This document shows positions 19,521-28,060 of a stretch of DNA of 64,000 nucleotides, piece after piece; position 1 is the stretch's first letter, and every line of letters starts with the position of its first letter. The stretch spans positions 1-64,000 of the forward strand of contig NW_027461517.1 of assembly GCF_024713945.1 (NCBI RefSeq). The letters are read 5' to 3'. Both the position numbers and the translations under genes were made by a program. Source of the DNA: Dermatophagoides farinae (lineage: Eukaryota > Arthropoda > Arachnida > Sarcoptiformes > Pyroglyphidae). The notes below the pieces were generated by a model, which searched no databases, was not told where the DNA came from, and saw only the letters and a list, made by a program, of their open reading frames with translations.

Positions 19521-20927
19521 ATGAATACGAAAAAATTTAAGTCATCAACTAATATAGAAACTATTTCTTGCGAGGTAAAATCAAGCACAGAACCCAAAGT
19601 TTCGTTAAATTTACAATCCATACTTGAAAATGAGTCGAACGTCGAGTCCAGCAATTCTGAAGACAGCTTGGACGTTTCGAACTCAGACTTGGAATTGTCT
19701 GACGAAACAAACAATGACAAAAATGAACAGTACTATTCACTAAGCGATGAAGAAGGAAGCAACGCGGAAGAAGACGTATCTGAAGATAATAACGTCGTAG
19801 AGTATTCTCTCGACGCGTTACCAGATGATAGAGACGTGCTACTAGAGTATATACACTCTTTGGTTGAATTAACAGGTAAACACGCTGATCAAGAAGCTCG
19901 AAAAGGGTTTTCTCGCAAGCAGTTAATGCAGCAGCTTAGCACGGCTCTCGGTAAATACTTTTGCTATAATATGGAAATGATAAATTATTTTTTGTCTATT
20001 TTTTCGACAAAAGATACCTTAGAATTTCTGTTGGTTAACGACGCTCCTAGACCATTAGTCATCCGATGTAACAGAATTCGCACCAGACGAAAAGATTTGG
20101 CCAAACGCCTGATTTCTAGAGGATGCCAAGTCGACGTATTAGGAGACTGGTCCAAAACCGGTTTGCTCGTCACTGATTCCACGGTTCCTGTGGGTGCTAC
20201 GCCTGAGTATTTGGCGGGTCATTATATGATCATGGCTGCTTCATCATTCCTGCCTGTTTTAGCGCTAGATGCTCAAAAAAACGAGCATATTCTTGAAATG
20301 GCTGCTGCTCCAGGAGGTAAATCGACTTTTATTGCTGAAATGATGGAAAACACAGGTATTTTGGTTGCAAACGATTTAAACAAAAAAAGATTAAATGCTT
20401 TGTTATCTAATATTCATCGACTCGGTGTGCGAAACGCTATCGTGACGAACGAAGACGGAAGAAAGTTAAAAGAATATTTTCCAATCAAGTTCGATCGGGT
20501 TTTGCTTGATGCTCCGTGTTCTGGATCAGGAGTTTTCTCCAAAGATCCAGAAGCCCGTATCAAAAAATCTTTGGCAGATTTCCAAAAGATGAGTACTCTG
20601 CAAAAAGAACTTTTGCTCAGCGCAATCGATTTGACAAATGCAAACTCCCCTAAAGGAGGCATTATAGTCTACTCTACATGTAGTATTGCTGTAGAAGAAA
20701 ACGAAGCCGTGATTGACTACGCTCTGCGTAAGCGTAATATTAAACTGCTTGAAATTGATTTCCCCGGCACACCTGGTTTTACGAGGTACAAGGACAAGAA
20801 ATTTCATCCTTCGTTGAAGAACGCCCGTAGAGTTTATCCACACAAAAACGGGATGGACGGTTTTTTTTTTGTAAAAATAAAAAAACTTGACAACTCGATC
20901 TCAAAATCTGCTAAATCAGACAATTAG
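19521..20927 (+). CDS. NOP2: NOP2/NSUN1 25S-28S rRNA cytosine-C5 methyltransferase
   Basis: A 468-residue nucleolar methyltransferase; the ATG at 19521 is chosen over an in-frame GTG one codon upstream. An acidic Ser/Glu/Asp-rich N-terminus (to about residue 95) precedes the catalytic domain. Motifs in order: RTRRKDLAKRLISRG, the SAM loop LEMAAAPGGKST (about 258-269), DAPCSGSG (about 329, motif IV cysteine) and YSTCSI (about 383, motif VI catalytic cysteine). ENEAVIDYALRKR and GMDGFFF complete the RsmB/NOP2 fold. NOP2 methylates large-subunit rRNA and is needed for 60S assembly. The basic C-terminal extension of larger homologues is short here. Confidence 0.95.
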   Translation: MNTKKFKSSTNIETISCEVKSSTEPKVSLNLQSILENESNVESSNSEDSLDVSNSDLELSDETNNDKNEQYYSLSDEEGSNAEEDVSEDNNVVEYSLDALPDDRDVLLEYIHSLVELTGKHADQEARKGFSRKQLMQQLSTALGKYFCYNMEMINYFLSIFSTKDTLEFLLVNDAPRPLVIRCNRIRTRRKDLAKRLISRGCQVDVLGDWSKTGLLVTDSTVPVGATPEYLAGHYMIMAASSFLPVLALDAQKNEHILEMAAAPGGKSTFIAEMMENTGILVANDLNKKRLNALLSNIHRLGVRNAIVTNEDGRKLKEYFPIKFDRVLLDAPCSGSGVFSKDPEARIKKSLADFQKMSTLQKELLLSAIDLTNANSPKGGIIVYSTCSIAVEENEAVIDYALRKRNIKLLEIDFPGTPGFTRYKDKKFHPSLKNARRVYPHKNGMDGFFFVKIKKLDNSISKSAKSDN

Positions 20928-21193
20928 TTTGGTGAACGCAAATAGTATGTGTCTGTTGAACCTTTGAGTTCTTTTATCAACTTTTATTAAAACACTGAGT
21001 GATTATGTGTATTTTAGCTGATCAATATCATTCTTCGTTGTTTGCAATGCATATTATTAGTAAGGAAAATTAGTAAATTTATTTTATTTTTTCTTAAATA
21101 ACAGTTTAGCTTAATACGTATTTAGTTAAGCAATGTAACATAAAGTTTTTAAACTCTCTCAACAAAGTTTTAGTCAACGCGTATTAAGTGAAG

Positions 21194-21511
21194 ATGCAGC
21201 CTGGTCAAAAACCAATTCAAAGCACCAACATCAACGCTGTTGATAGCTATTTCAAATCGTACGTTGAAGATTTAGTAACTAAGATTGTCCAATCGTCTAA
21301 CTCAAACGAACACATAAACAAAATGTCTGTTGATGTGTTGAGCCAACTTGTTTTTTTAATGGTCAATAATACAGTAATTGAATACGCCAGCTTGCTTGAT
21401 ACATTTAGTCAGTCTGGATCAGATGAATACAAGTTTGACTTCGATATATACGAAACACTTCACCAAAATATCGATAGTATTTTGCAGAATATATTAAAGC
21501 TTGATAAATAA
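21194..21511 (+). CDS. Small helical protein, possible histone fold
   Basis: A 105-residue protein from the ATG at 21194. Helix pattern is short helix (VDSYFKSYVEDLVTKIV), loop, long helix (MSVDVLSQLVFLMVNNTVIE then YASLLDTF), loop, helix (YETLHQNIDSILQNI). That order and spacing resemble a histone fold such as CENP-S/MHF1, whose second helix reads FSKQTIAAISELTFRQ. No diagnostic residues allow a firm call, and a TAF or an unrelated three-helix protein are alternatives. Convergent with the next gene with 3 bases between stops. Confidence 0.45.
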   Translation: MQPGQKPIQSTNINAVDSYFKSYVEDLVTKIVQSSNSNEHINKMSVDVLSQLVFLMVNNTVIEYASLLDTFSQSGSDEYKFDFDIYETLHQNIDSILQNILKLDK

Positions 21512-21514
21512 GAA

Positions 21515-22474
21515 TCAGTCTGATAAGTAGGAATTTGCGTCCGATAAATCAGAGTCTGATAAGTCTGAATCAGCTGACTCTAAGTTTTTTGACATGTGTT
21601 CACTGTCGTCAAGTTCTCGTCGTCGTTTATTTTCACCAAAACTCATCGCGTCTGGATGAAGATCGTTCACATCATCGTCAGAGTCAGAATAAAATTCCTC
21701 TGAGTTCTCTTCGTCACTCTCAAGCTTTTCTTTAGCTAAAGCTTCCGATAACAGACGTTTCTTCAAGTTTTCTTTGTAAGAACTTATAATCTTGTTTTCT
21801 TGCTTTTGCGTTGGAGCTTTCAAGCAGCGGTCTGCCTCAAATAAGTCTTCACTAAAATCTTGATTAACGAGCAGAGCACTTTTCGCGTTCGTTCGGTACA
21901 TGTGACTGTTCACCATGCGTTCGATGTGCCCAACTGCATCTTTACGAGTTGCAGAGGTCGTGCTAGGAATAAACTGCAGCTCTTCCTTTAGCATGTCGAA
22001 CTCGTTATCAAGCTCGTCAAGTTCTTGCTGTTCAGCAGCTCTTTCTTGTTTTTTGAGTAATTTCGCATTTTTGGAGTTTTTGATGATTTCGTTGAGCCGC
22101 TCTGTTCTAGACAATTTTTTGCTTTTGTCATCTGTTGCAAAGTTTAATGTTGTAAGTTTTTCTGTATATTCTTGTTCAATGTTATCTTCAGAGTCGGAGT
22201 GGTTGTCGTTGAACATTGCTTCATCAATCATTTCAATTTCGCTCTCTGAATCTTCCAAATCATATTTTCGTTTGTTTATATGATATTTCGCATTAGAAAT
22301 CGATAACGAATCGTTGCTTCGTCGCTGAGTACCTTTGATAATGCTGCTCAACACATCAGGTTTACCACTTAAGGAGTGAGAAGTCTTTTTATTTGTCTTT
22401 TTTACTGGCTGATTTTGTCCTAATACCCTATGCCCAATGTAATTTTTTTTTGCAGTTTTTTTAGTTCTTTTCAT
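21515..22474 (-). CDS. Short NOP14-like nucleolar protein
   Basis: A 319-residue charged protein. The segment KKLSRTERLNEIIKNSKNAK followed by a long basic/acidic helix (ERAAEQQELDELDNEFDML) resembles the KSRKELIEELIAKSKQEK region of NOP14, a 90S pre-ribosome factor for 18S rRNA maturation. Basic N-terminus, acidic patches and a Ser/Asp repeat tail (SDLSDSDLSD) suit a nucleolar protein. NOP14 is normally 800-900 residues, with a large helical C-terminal domain that is absent here; no downstream exon fits, because the next stop is 3 bases away. It may be a shortened NOP14 or a different acidic nucleolar protein. Confidence 0.45.
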   Translation of the reverse strand: MKRTKKTAKKNYIGHRVLGQNQPVKKTNKKTSHSLSGKPDVLSSIIKGTQRRSNDSLSISNAKYHINKRKYDLEDSESEIEMIDEAMFNDNHSDSEDNIEQEYTEKLTTLNFATDDKSKKLSRTERLNEIIKNSKNAKLLKKQERAAEQQELDELDNEFDMLKEELQFIPSTTSATRKDAVGHIERMVNSHMYRTNAKSALLVNQDFSEDLFEADRCLKAPTQKQENKIISSYKENLKKRLLSEALAKEKLESDEENSEEFYSDSDDDVNDLHPDAMSFGENKRRRELDDSEHMSKNLESADSDLSDSDLSDANSYLSD

Positions 22475-22670
22475 CGGCGATATGGATGAAGAAATAGAAC
22501 TCTAATGCTTTGAAATTTCTTAAAATATTACCTTAATTGTGGGTAATTAAAGAACAATTTTAAACGGAATTAGAAAATAATCTTTGCGCTTTTTCGCTTC
22601 AACAAAAATAATTTACTTACGTTTAAATTGTAGCTATTAATCGACTTATATTTCTTGCTGAACTAACCAT

Positions 22671-23142
22671 ATGACTGAAAAGGGCGATTTAATTAAATCC
22701 AAAATCTTGGATTGCGTTCGCGACGCCGGCTACGAAATGATATATGAAGACGCACTGGATTATTTGACAAACATGTTAAAAATTAAGTTTTTCAAAAATA
22801 TATTTTTTAGGCGAAGTTGTGAAAATCTTGCAAAGATCTAAATACATTGTTTCGTCGAATGACACAACAGTCATAACGAAAGCGATTGTCGTTCGAGCTG
22901 TCTACGACCGTACTTTGCACAAAAATTATTCGCCTTTTTTATCGCGTGAAGTAAGTTTATACGTGGGCCATCGATTTACCTTAAATGAACCAGCGCGTCT
23001 CATTTAAAAGTTGCATCGTCCAGAAAAAAATTTTTTTTAGTCTGAATCATTGATTAAATACGCATCAGTCAATTTCCAACCTTTGCCCAAGTACCCAAGT
23101 GATTCAACAGGTCTGATCCTGCCGCCAAATTCGATAAAATAA
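22671..23142 (+). CDS. TAF9: TAF9 histone-fold subunit of TFIID/SAGA (splice junction unresolved)
   Basis: Three exons. Exon 1 (ATG 22671) encodes KGDLIKSKILDCVRDAGYEM then IYEDALDYLTN, histone-fold helix 1 and start of helix 2. Exon 2 (from about 22811 to 22950) encodes EVVKILQRSKYIVSSND and helix 3. Exon 3 (23041-23142) encodes SLIKYASVNFQPLPKYPSDS ending LPPNSIK, matching the TAF9 hallmark of FLLDIA, N, PLP and a proline-rich LPP segment. Intron 2 (22951-23040) is 90 bases with a GTAAGT donor, in phase. Intron 1 ends TTTTTTAG at 22810, but both GT donors (22775, 22787) are one base out of phase. Either splicing is non-canonical, or there is a one-base error or mutation. TAF9 pairs with TAF6. 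Confidence 0.75.
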
Positions 23143-23223
23143 AGATAAATATTTTAAAGTAACAAAAAAATGAAGCACGATTTCTTTATACCAATTGCAT
23201 GCTGTTTGTTTCATAATTAAAAG

Positions 23224-23814
23224 ATGAAGAAGGAGGAGAAAAATATTCAAATGACTGATAACGACAGTTATCGAGAATCTATCAATGTTACGTTGCCTCC
23301 AAACGTAAAAACTACGGTGCACCAACAAGACGGTGTTGAATTTAAACAAGTTTTCAAAAAAAGTGAAGAGCAGGATTCCAGTTCCAAAACAACAGTGATT
23401 TTCGATCCTGAAGAATTCGAGCTTGTCGAATTAGAAGACAGCAAAAACTTTCACGTCCGTACTATCAATCTGGACAAGTACCTGCCAGAAATTGTCAAAG
23501 TTAAAATACCAGCGACAATTCATGAACAAGAAATTATCCCTATCGTTATAAACGAAGTTATAACTGAAATCGAGGATCCCAACAACGTCGTTTACCAAGA
23601 TGAAGTACTAATTGTTCCTTATCTGGAATATAATTGCTTGGAAGACCCGCGGTTCATCCATGAAAGCTCCAAACTCGTAAATTGTGAACGCTTGCCGTAC
23701 GACGAAAAAAACGAAGATATTGAGCAGTTTATTCCTTTCATGAACATTAACCACGCAAAAAAAGAAATCTCGTTGCGTTCTGTGCTACCGTCCATTACGT
23801 TTGAAACAAAGTGA
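23224..23814 (+). CDS. Unknown acidic protein
   Basis: A 196-residue acidic protein that I do not recognise. The ATG at 23224 precedes a Lys/Glu-rich start (KKEEKNIQ), a central part rich in beta-forming residues (TTVIFDPEEFELVELEDSKN, then NLDKYLPEIVKVKIPATI) and a C-terminus with IPFMNINHAKKEISLRSVLP. No membrane segment, no cysteine pattern, no known motif. It is 81 bases after the TAF9 stop and convergent with RPL29. Codon use is ordinary for the window, so it is likely expressed. Confidence 0.55.
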   Translation: MKKEEKNIQMTDNDSYRESINVTLPPNVKTTVHQQDGVEFKQVFKKSEEQDSSSKTTVIFDPEEFELVELEDSKNFHVRTINLDKYLPEIVKVKIPATIHEQEIIPIVINEVITEIEDPNNVVYQDEVLIVPYLEYNCLEDPRFIHESSKLVNCERLPYDEKNEDIEQFIPFMNINHAKKEISLRSVLPSITFETK

Positions 23815-23891
23815 AAATATTCATTTACAAATTATACATGAAAGCTACACAATTTTATTTATCGTACGTTAACTAAAGTTATCGGAGTGTT

Positions 23892-24119
23892 TTACTCTTC
23901 AGATTGCTCTTCTCGGGCAGCTCTAAGGCCAGCTCTCGAGTATCGGAGGTTACGAAGGTATTTTGGGCACATTCCCTTTTGAGAAGATTTTCTGTGCTTC
24001 GAGCTTAGCTTGGCCTTTTTGATACCGTTTCGGTGATCTTTTCGGTTCTAAAAAAATATAAACGCCTTTTTGGTTCGACTTACTTGGTTGTGATTAGAAG
24101 AATTCTTACTCTTTGCCAT
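23892..24119 (-). CDS. RPL29: 60S ribosomal protein L29 (eL29)
   Basis: A small spliced gene: exon 1 24119-24084 (MAKSKNSSNHNQ), a 36-base intron (24048-24083, GTAAGT...TTTTTAG), exon 2 24047-23892 starting NRKDHRNGIKKAKLSS. The join reproduces the eL29 signature: MAKSKN, HNQ, then R..HRNGIKK, and later KYLRNLRYSR where the family has KFLRNMRFAK. The protein is about 63 residues, very basic, with a short acidic end (EEQSEE). It binds 28S rRNA on the large subunit. Easily missed because the coding exons are short. Divergent from nothing nearby; its stop is about 75 bases from the stop of the acidic protein gene. Confidence 0.93.
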
Positions 24120-24254
24120 GATTTAATATTTGTGCTAAATGCTAAATAAATTATTTCACTATTTTTTTGTTTTGTTTCAACTTTTTATTTGCGGAAAAAT
24201 TGATTAAAACTATAATTTTAAATTGATGACAAACGTGGCCGTTCGAGACATTCC

Positions 24255-26519
24255 TTACTCAGAATCGCTCGAATCACTTGAGTCGGAATCAGTGGAAATT
24301 TTAGATTTCGTTTTTTTTTGCTTTATTTTTTCTTGTTTAACTTTTTTTTCGTTTAGACGTTCCTGATCTGCACTGGCCAAACGTTTTTTAATGGTTTGTA
24401 AATAGTCGTCCCGTGATTTAACAGATTCAGCATTGCCTTTCGCAAGTTTAGCCATTCCTTCAAAAGTGGACGGATCAATCTCTTCGTCATCACTGTCAAA
24501 AAACTTGTGTTCAGTTTTTACCAAACTGGCCGCGCCTTTTAATGAAGCGGTACCGTCAGTTCGAATTCGTAACCGTTGTTTTCTTAGTGCTCTGTTTATT
24601 AGAGATTGTTTTTCTTCATTTAGGCTATCCAGGGTTTCTGGTAATTCAGTATCCGTCCTATTAGAACGTTTTTTGTTTTCCGTATTCTGTTTCTGCGAGC
24701 TGTGCACGGATTTGACCTCAACACTGTCCGTAACAGCGCCCTGTACAACCCTTTCATCGTCCTCGTCGATAAAATCGTCAATAGCCACTTGTAATTTGGC
24801 CTTTAACTTCTTTTCTTTTTTCCTCTCGTCTTGTTGTTTAACGTTTTCGATATACATATTTTTTTTCTTAATTTTGGACTCACTCTCTATGTACTGATTG
24901 TCTTGCACTGCTACATCGCTAGAAGCTTCGAGTTTGAGAGCCAAGTTTATCGCTGGCTTAAGTTTCAAAATATCCGGAGGACTGAGCAAACCTAGAGAAA
25001 GTGCAAATTCGTTTAACTGGTCTAAAACATTTTGAATTTTAAACACAGATTTGTCAGTGTTCAAACAGTAAGACTTGATGTAAGTGGTGATAAACTTGTC
25101 AGTGAGCAATCTTACTTCGTTGTTGTGAGCCTGTAAAGCACGCAATTTAGACGCTACGCCAGATAATTGTTTAAGTTTAGGATAGTATTTTTGGATATTT
25201 ATTTGGTATTCTTTAATATAGTCCACAAATCGCATTTCAGACTCAAGTAAAAATAAATACGAAATTCCGGTCGCGTCACATCCTCGACCGGTTCGTCCGG
25301 ACCTATGAATATAAGTCTTTACGTTTTCTGGACAATCGTAATGAATGACATTGTCAACCGCAGGGAAATCAATACCACGTCCAATCAAATCTGTTGTAAA
25401 TAGTACGGCAGTATTTGGCTTATTTTTAAAATCCTCAAAGATTTCGATTCGTGTCGTTTGACTTTGGTTTCCGTGAATGTGATAAAGTCTACTTCCTATT
25501 TTGAGTTTTGAAAAAGCTTCAAACACAAACCTTACTTGTTTAATCGTCGTGAAAAAAACAATGATTTTGTTTGTCGAATACTTGGTAAGCAAAGAATACA
25601 GCAAATTGATCTTATCTTGTAATCCAACAACGCAGTAGTAATGCTTGATTTTGCTTCCTAACTCGTTCGTGTCGTTTGAATCCTTAAGTGCGGCAACAGA
25701 AATGCTTTTTGTAGCTCCTTCGCGACAAAAGATTTTAGTCAGCGCGCTGACTGATCCTCGCATTGTTGCGCTAAAAAAAAGATTTTGTCGCCTGGATTTG
25801 TCTGGCAACACGTTAACAATGTTCTTTATATTGTCTATAAAAGAGTATTCGATCATTTTGTCAGCTTCATCACAAACTAAAAACGCCAAGTTATCTGTGC
25901 ATAAATTGACACAATTTTCTAGATGATACAACACTCTACCAGGTGTACCAACTAAAATCCCAATAGAGGATAAAACTGCATTTTCGTACTTGCTGCGTTT
26001 TCCTCCAAAAGCGAGCATCAAGCTGATTTCGAAGCACGTGAATTGCTTGAACGAAGAAAAAATTTGAAATGCTAATTCTCTTGTAGGAGTAATAATCAAA
26101 GCAAAAAGACCATCTAGTTTTATCCATTGTTTAAGGTACGATTGATCTAAAATCGGAATGATGAAACATAGAGTTTTTCCACTTCCAGTTGGGGCTTCAC
26201 AAATTATATCAAACCCTTTTAAAGAGTAAGGTAAGCTCATAGATTGCACTGGTGTCATGTATTGGTAGTTCGATAACCCTTTCATGCAATATTCTGACAA
26301 AGGGAGGTCGTCAAATTTGTACTTCTCATTAATCTCATTTTTTTTAGCTGAGTCTTCGTTTTGGTTTAAAAATTTCTTAGGAACAAAGGTGCCATTTATG
26401 GACGGAAGTTCGGTTTCATAACGCTTTAAAAGTGTTTCTCGCTCCAGCTGAGCTGCAGCAAAAGTTTTTTTGGTTTTTTTTTCAGGCTTAGCTTGACTTC
26501 TTCGTTCTTTACGATTCAT
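24255..26519 (-). CDS. DDX10: DEAD-box RNA helicase DDX10/Dbp4
   Basis: A 754-residue helicase with all motifs: Q-motif region (FDDLPLSEYCMKGL), Walker A APTGSGKT (109-116), PTREL, TPGR, DEAD (217-220), SAT (250-252), then in the second RecA domain RGIDFP and HRSGRTGRG. C-terminal to the core, the segment VRLLTDKFITTYIKSYCLNT and LNEFALSLGLLSPPDI matches the Dbp4/DDX10 motif of SYVRSVYL and EYALSLGL, which separates it from other DEAD proteins. A charged Lys/Glu and Ser/Asp-rich tail follows (SDSSDSSDSE). Dbp4 releases U14 and U3 snoRNAs during 18S rRNA processing in the nucleolus. Confidence 0.93.
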   Translation of the reverse strand: MNRKERRSQAKPEKKTKKTFAAAQLERETLLKRYETELPSINGTFVPKKFLNQNEDSAKKNEINEKYKFDDLPLSEYCMKGLSNYQYMTPVQSMSLPYSLKGFDIICEAPTGSGKTLCFIIPILDQSYLKQWIKLDGLFALIITPTRELAFQIFSSFKQFTCFEISLMLAFGGKRSKYENAVLSSIGILVGTPGRVLYHLENCVNLCTDNLAFLVCDEADKMIEYSFIDNIKNIVNVLPDKSRRQNLFFSATMRGSVSALTKIFCREGATKSISVAALKDSNDTNELGSKIKHYYCVVGLQDKINLLYSLLTKYSTNKIIVFFTTIKQVRFVFEAFSKLKIGSRLYHIHGNQSQTTRIEIFEDFKNKPNTAVLFTTDLIGRGIDFPAVDNVIHYDCPENVKTYIHRSGRTGRGCDATGISYLFLLESEMRFVDYIKEYQINIQKYYPKLKQLSGVASKLRALQAHNNEVRLLTDKFITTYIKSYCLNTDKSVFKIQNVLDQLNEFALSLGLLSPPDILKLKPAINLALKLEASSDVAVQDNQYIESESKIKKKNMYIENVKQQDERKKEKKLKAKLQVAIDDFIDEDDERVVQGAVTDSVEVKSVHSSQKQNTENKKRSNRTDTELPETLDSLNEEKQSLINRALRKQRLRIRTDGTASLKGAASLVKTEHKFFDSDDEEIDPSTFEGMAKLAKGNAESVKSRDDYLQTIKKRLASADQERLNEKKVKQEKIKQKKTKSKISTDSDSSDSSDSE

Positions 26520-26675
26520 AAAAACCTACTACGATATTCACGGTCGGCACTAATTTAGAGAATTTTTAAACTTAATAATTACTACTACTTTGCCTTATTC
26601 CAACCTGTAATAATAATTATTATAAAATTTTGTTCTGCAAAAGATTCGAATTGTTTAAACCTAACTGCCAACCTA

Positions 26676-27977
26676 ATGCGAGTAAAAAATAATAGTGAGT
26701 CTGACGACCTATTTTTACGAATAAAGTTTTGGTTTTACCCAGACTGGCAAAGGGTCGGTGTGCAGTTCAGTAAAGACTGTAATAAATCTAGAGACATATT
26801 TTTAAAGCTTCTGAAAAAAACCTTACTAACAATCAAAAAAGATTTAATAATCTTTGAAGTAATTAATCAAAATGAAAATTGTTACTGCATTGATTATAAG
26901 GATGCACTGCATTATAAGGCACAAGCCATGATTTGTGTTGGAAGCTATTGTAAATGTAAAACTGATAGAGTTCCAACACTAATACTGAGTCAGCAGATTT
27001 TCACTAATTTTATTGATGAAAAGATGAATATCTCTATGCCGCGAAACAAATTCGAGACTGATGACGAAACATTGATTCTCGTTTATGGCATAGAAACCGA
27101 TAATGTAACGATCTCAAACAGCTTTAAATCACAAATAAGAAAATATGTCGAATTTAACGACGAATGTAGAATCGTTTCCTTTAACATGTTGTTAAAACAA
27201 CATTCAATTCAACAAATTATTGAAGGTTTTAATTGCATTTTTATATTTTTCGATGAAACGACGCTTGATCTAGAGCGTGAATTAGCGTGTAATTGGATTT
27301 CTCACATCACTGGCCTGGCTTTAGTTTATTATAAATTTAATGCTGACGTCTATTCGTCGATTGATTCTAAAGTTTCTCTTGCAGTGAAACGATATCCATT
27401 AATAGATAAATTAAGTACGCAACGAAGAGTTTATATCATAATTTCAGATTTTCCAGATAAAAGTCAAGTTTCTCTCGCTAAAACTATCAAAAACGTATTA
27501 AGAACTAATGGTATTGCTGCTATAATAATAACTATGAGTATAGTAACAGAAGCAAAGTTGGACAATTTTGAATCTGCTGAGTCATTTGTGGTAATTAGTT
27601 GTGATTATCAATTGCTTTATCATTTGAAAAATTTTAAAAATCAAAGAAGAATACTTTATAGTCCGATTGAGTTATTAATTTTTCTAAACTTGATAGAATA
27701 TTCGCCAACCTTGAATTTGACAACTTCTATGTGCGTAGAGGATATACTGAAACAATATCTAGAAGCTAACCCTGTTGCTGAATTGGTTGAGTCACAAAAA
27801 GAAATTCAAAAAACATCTGATGCTACTCTTGCTATAACTGGTCATAATGAATTGGTTTTGAATAAGTCTAGATCATTTCAAGGGGTGAGTTACAACACTC
27901 CTGAGGAATACAGAAATGAACAGTTTACCATTTATCAAGGTTTTATCGGTATTGCTGCTCAGTATAACCACGAGTAG
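26676..27977 (+). CDS. DPH2: Diphthamide biosynthesis protein 2 (DPH2)
   Basis: A 433-residue protein of the DPH1/DPH2 radical-SAM-like family. The three-domain pattern shows in NCYCIDYKDALHYKAQAMIC and CVGSYC (first domain), RRVYIIISDFPDKSQVSLAK and FVVISCDYQLLYHLKNFK then RILYSPIELLIFLNLI (third domain, where the family has CP and TPFELEIALN), and the C-terminal FQGVSYNT...YQGFIGIAAQY, matching the FQGLE...EGRSGIA motif. DPH1-DPH2 makes the 3-amino-carboxypropyl transfer to eEF2 histidine, the first step to diphthamide. The sequence keeps several but not clearly all of the iron-sulfur cysteines, in line with a DPH2 supporting role. Confidence 0.78.
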   Translation: MRVKNNSESDDLFLRIKFWFYPDWQRVGVQFSKDCNKSRDIFLKLLKKTLLTIKKDLIIFEVINQNENCYCIDYKDALHYKAQAMICVGSYCKCKTDRVPTLILSQQIFTNFIDEKMNISMPRNKFETDDETLILVYGIETDNVTISNSFKSQIRKYVEFNDECRIVSFNMLLKQHSIQQIIEGFNCIFIFFDETTLDLERELACNWISHITGLALVYYKFNADVYSSIDSKVSLAVKRYPLIDKLSTQRRVYIIISDFPDKSQVSLAKTIKNVLRTNGIAAIIITMSIVTEAKLDNFESAESFVVISCDYQLLYHLKNFKNQRRILYSPIELLIFLNLIEYSPTLNLTTSMCVEDILKQYLEANPVAELVESQKEIQKTSDATLAITGHNELVLNKSRSFQGVSYNTPEEYRNEQFTIYQGFIGIAAQYNHE

Positions 27978-28060
27978 ATAATAAACAATTCAAAAATAAT
28001 CTTTTTTTTTATAAAACTTTTTTAGAATTTTTATTGGCTTTTGCGGCGCATAAAGCATTC

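Noticed and set aside
22951-23040. Shorter TAF9 intron ending at AG 22992
   Set aside because: It leads to a stop after about 19 unmatched codons; the 90-base intron leads to the conserved NFQPLP segment.
24433-24897. 154-codon serine/leucine-rich frame on the plus strand
   Set aside because: Complement of the Lys/Glu-rich tail of DDX10, which generates such open antisense frames.
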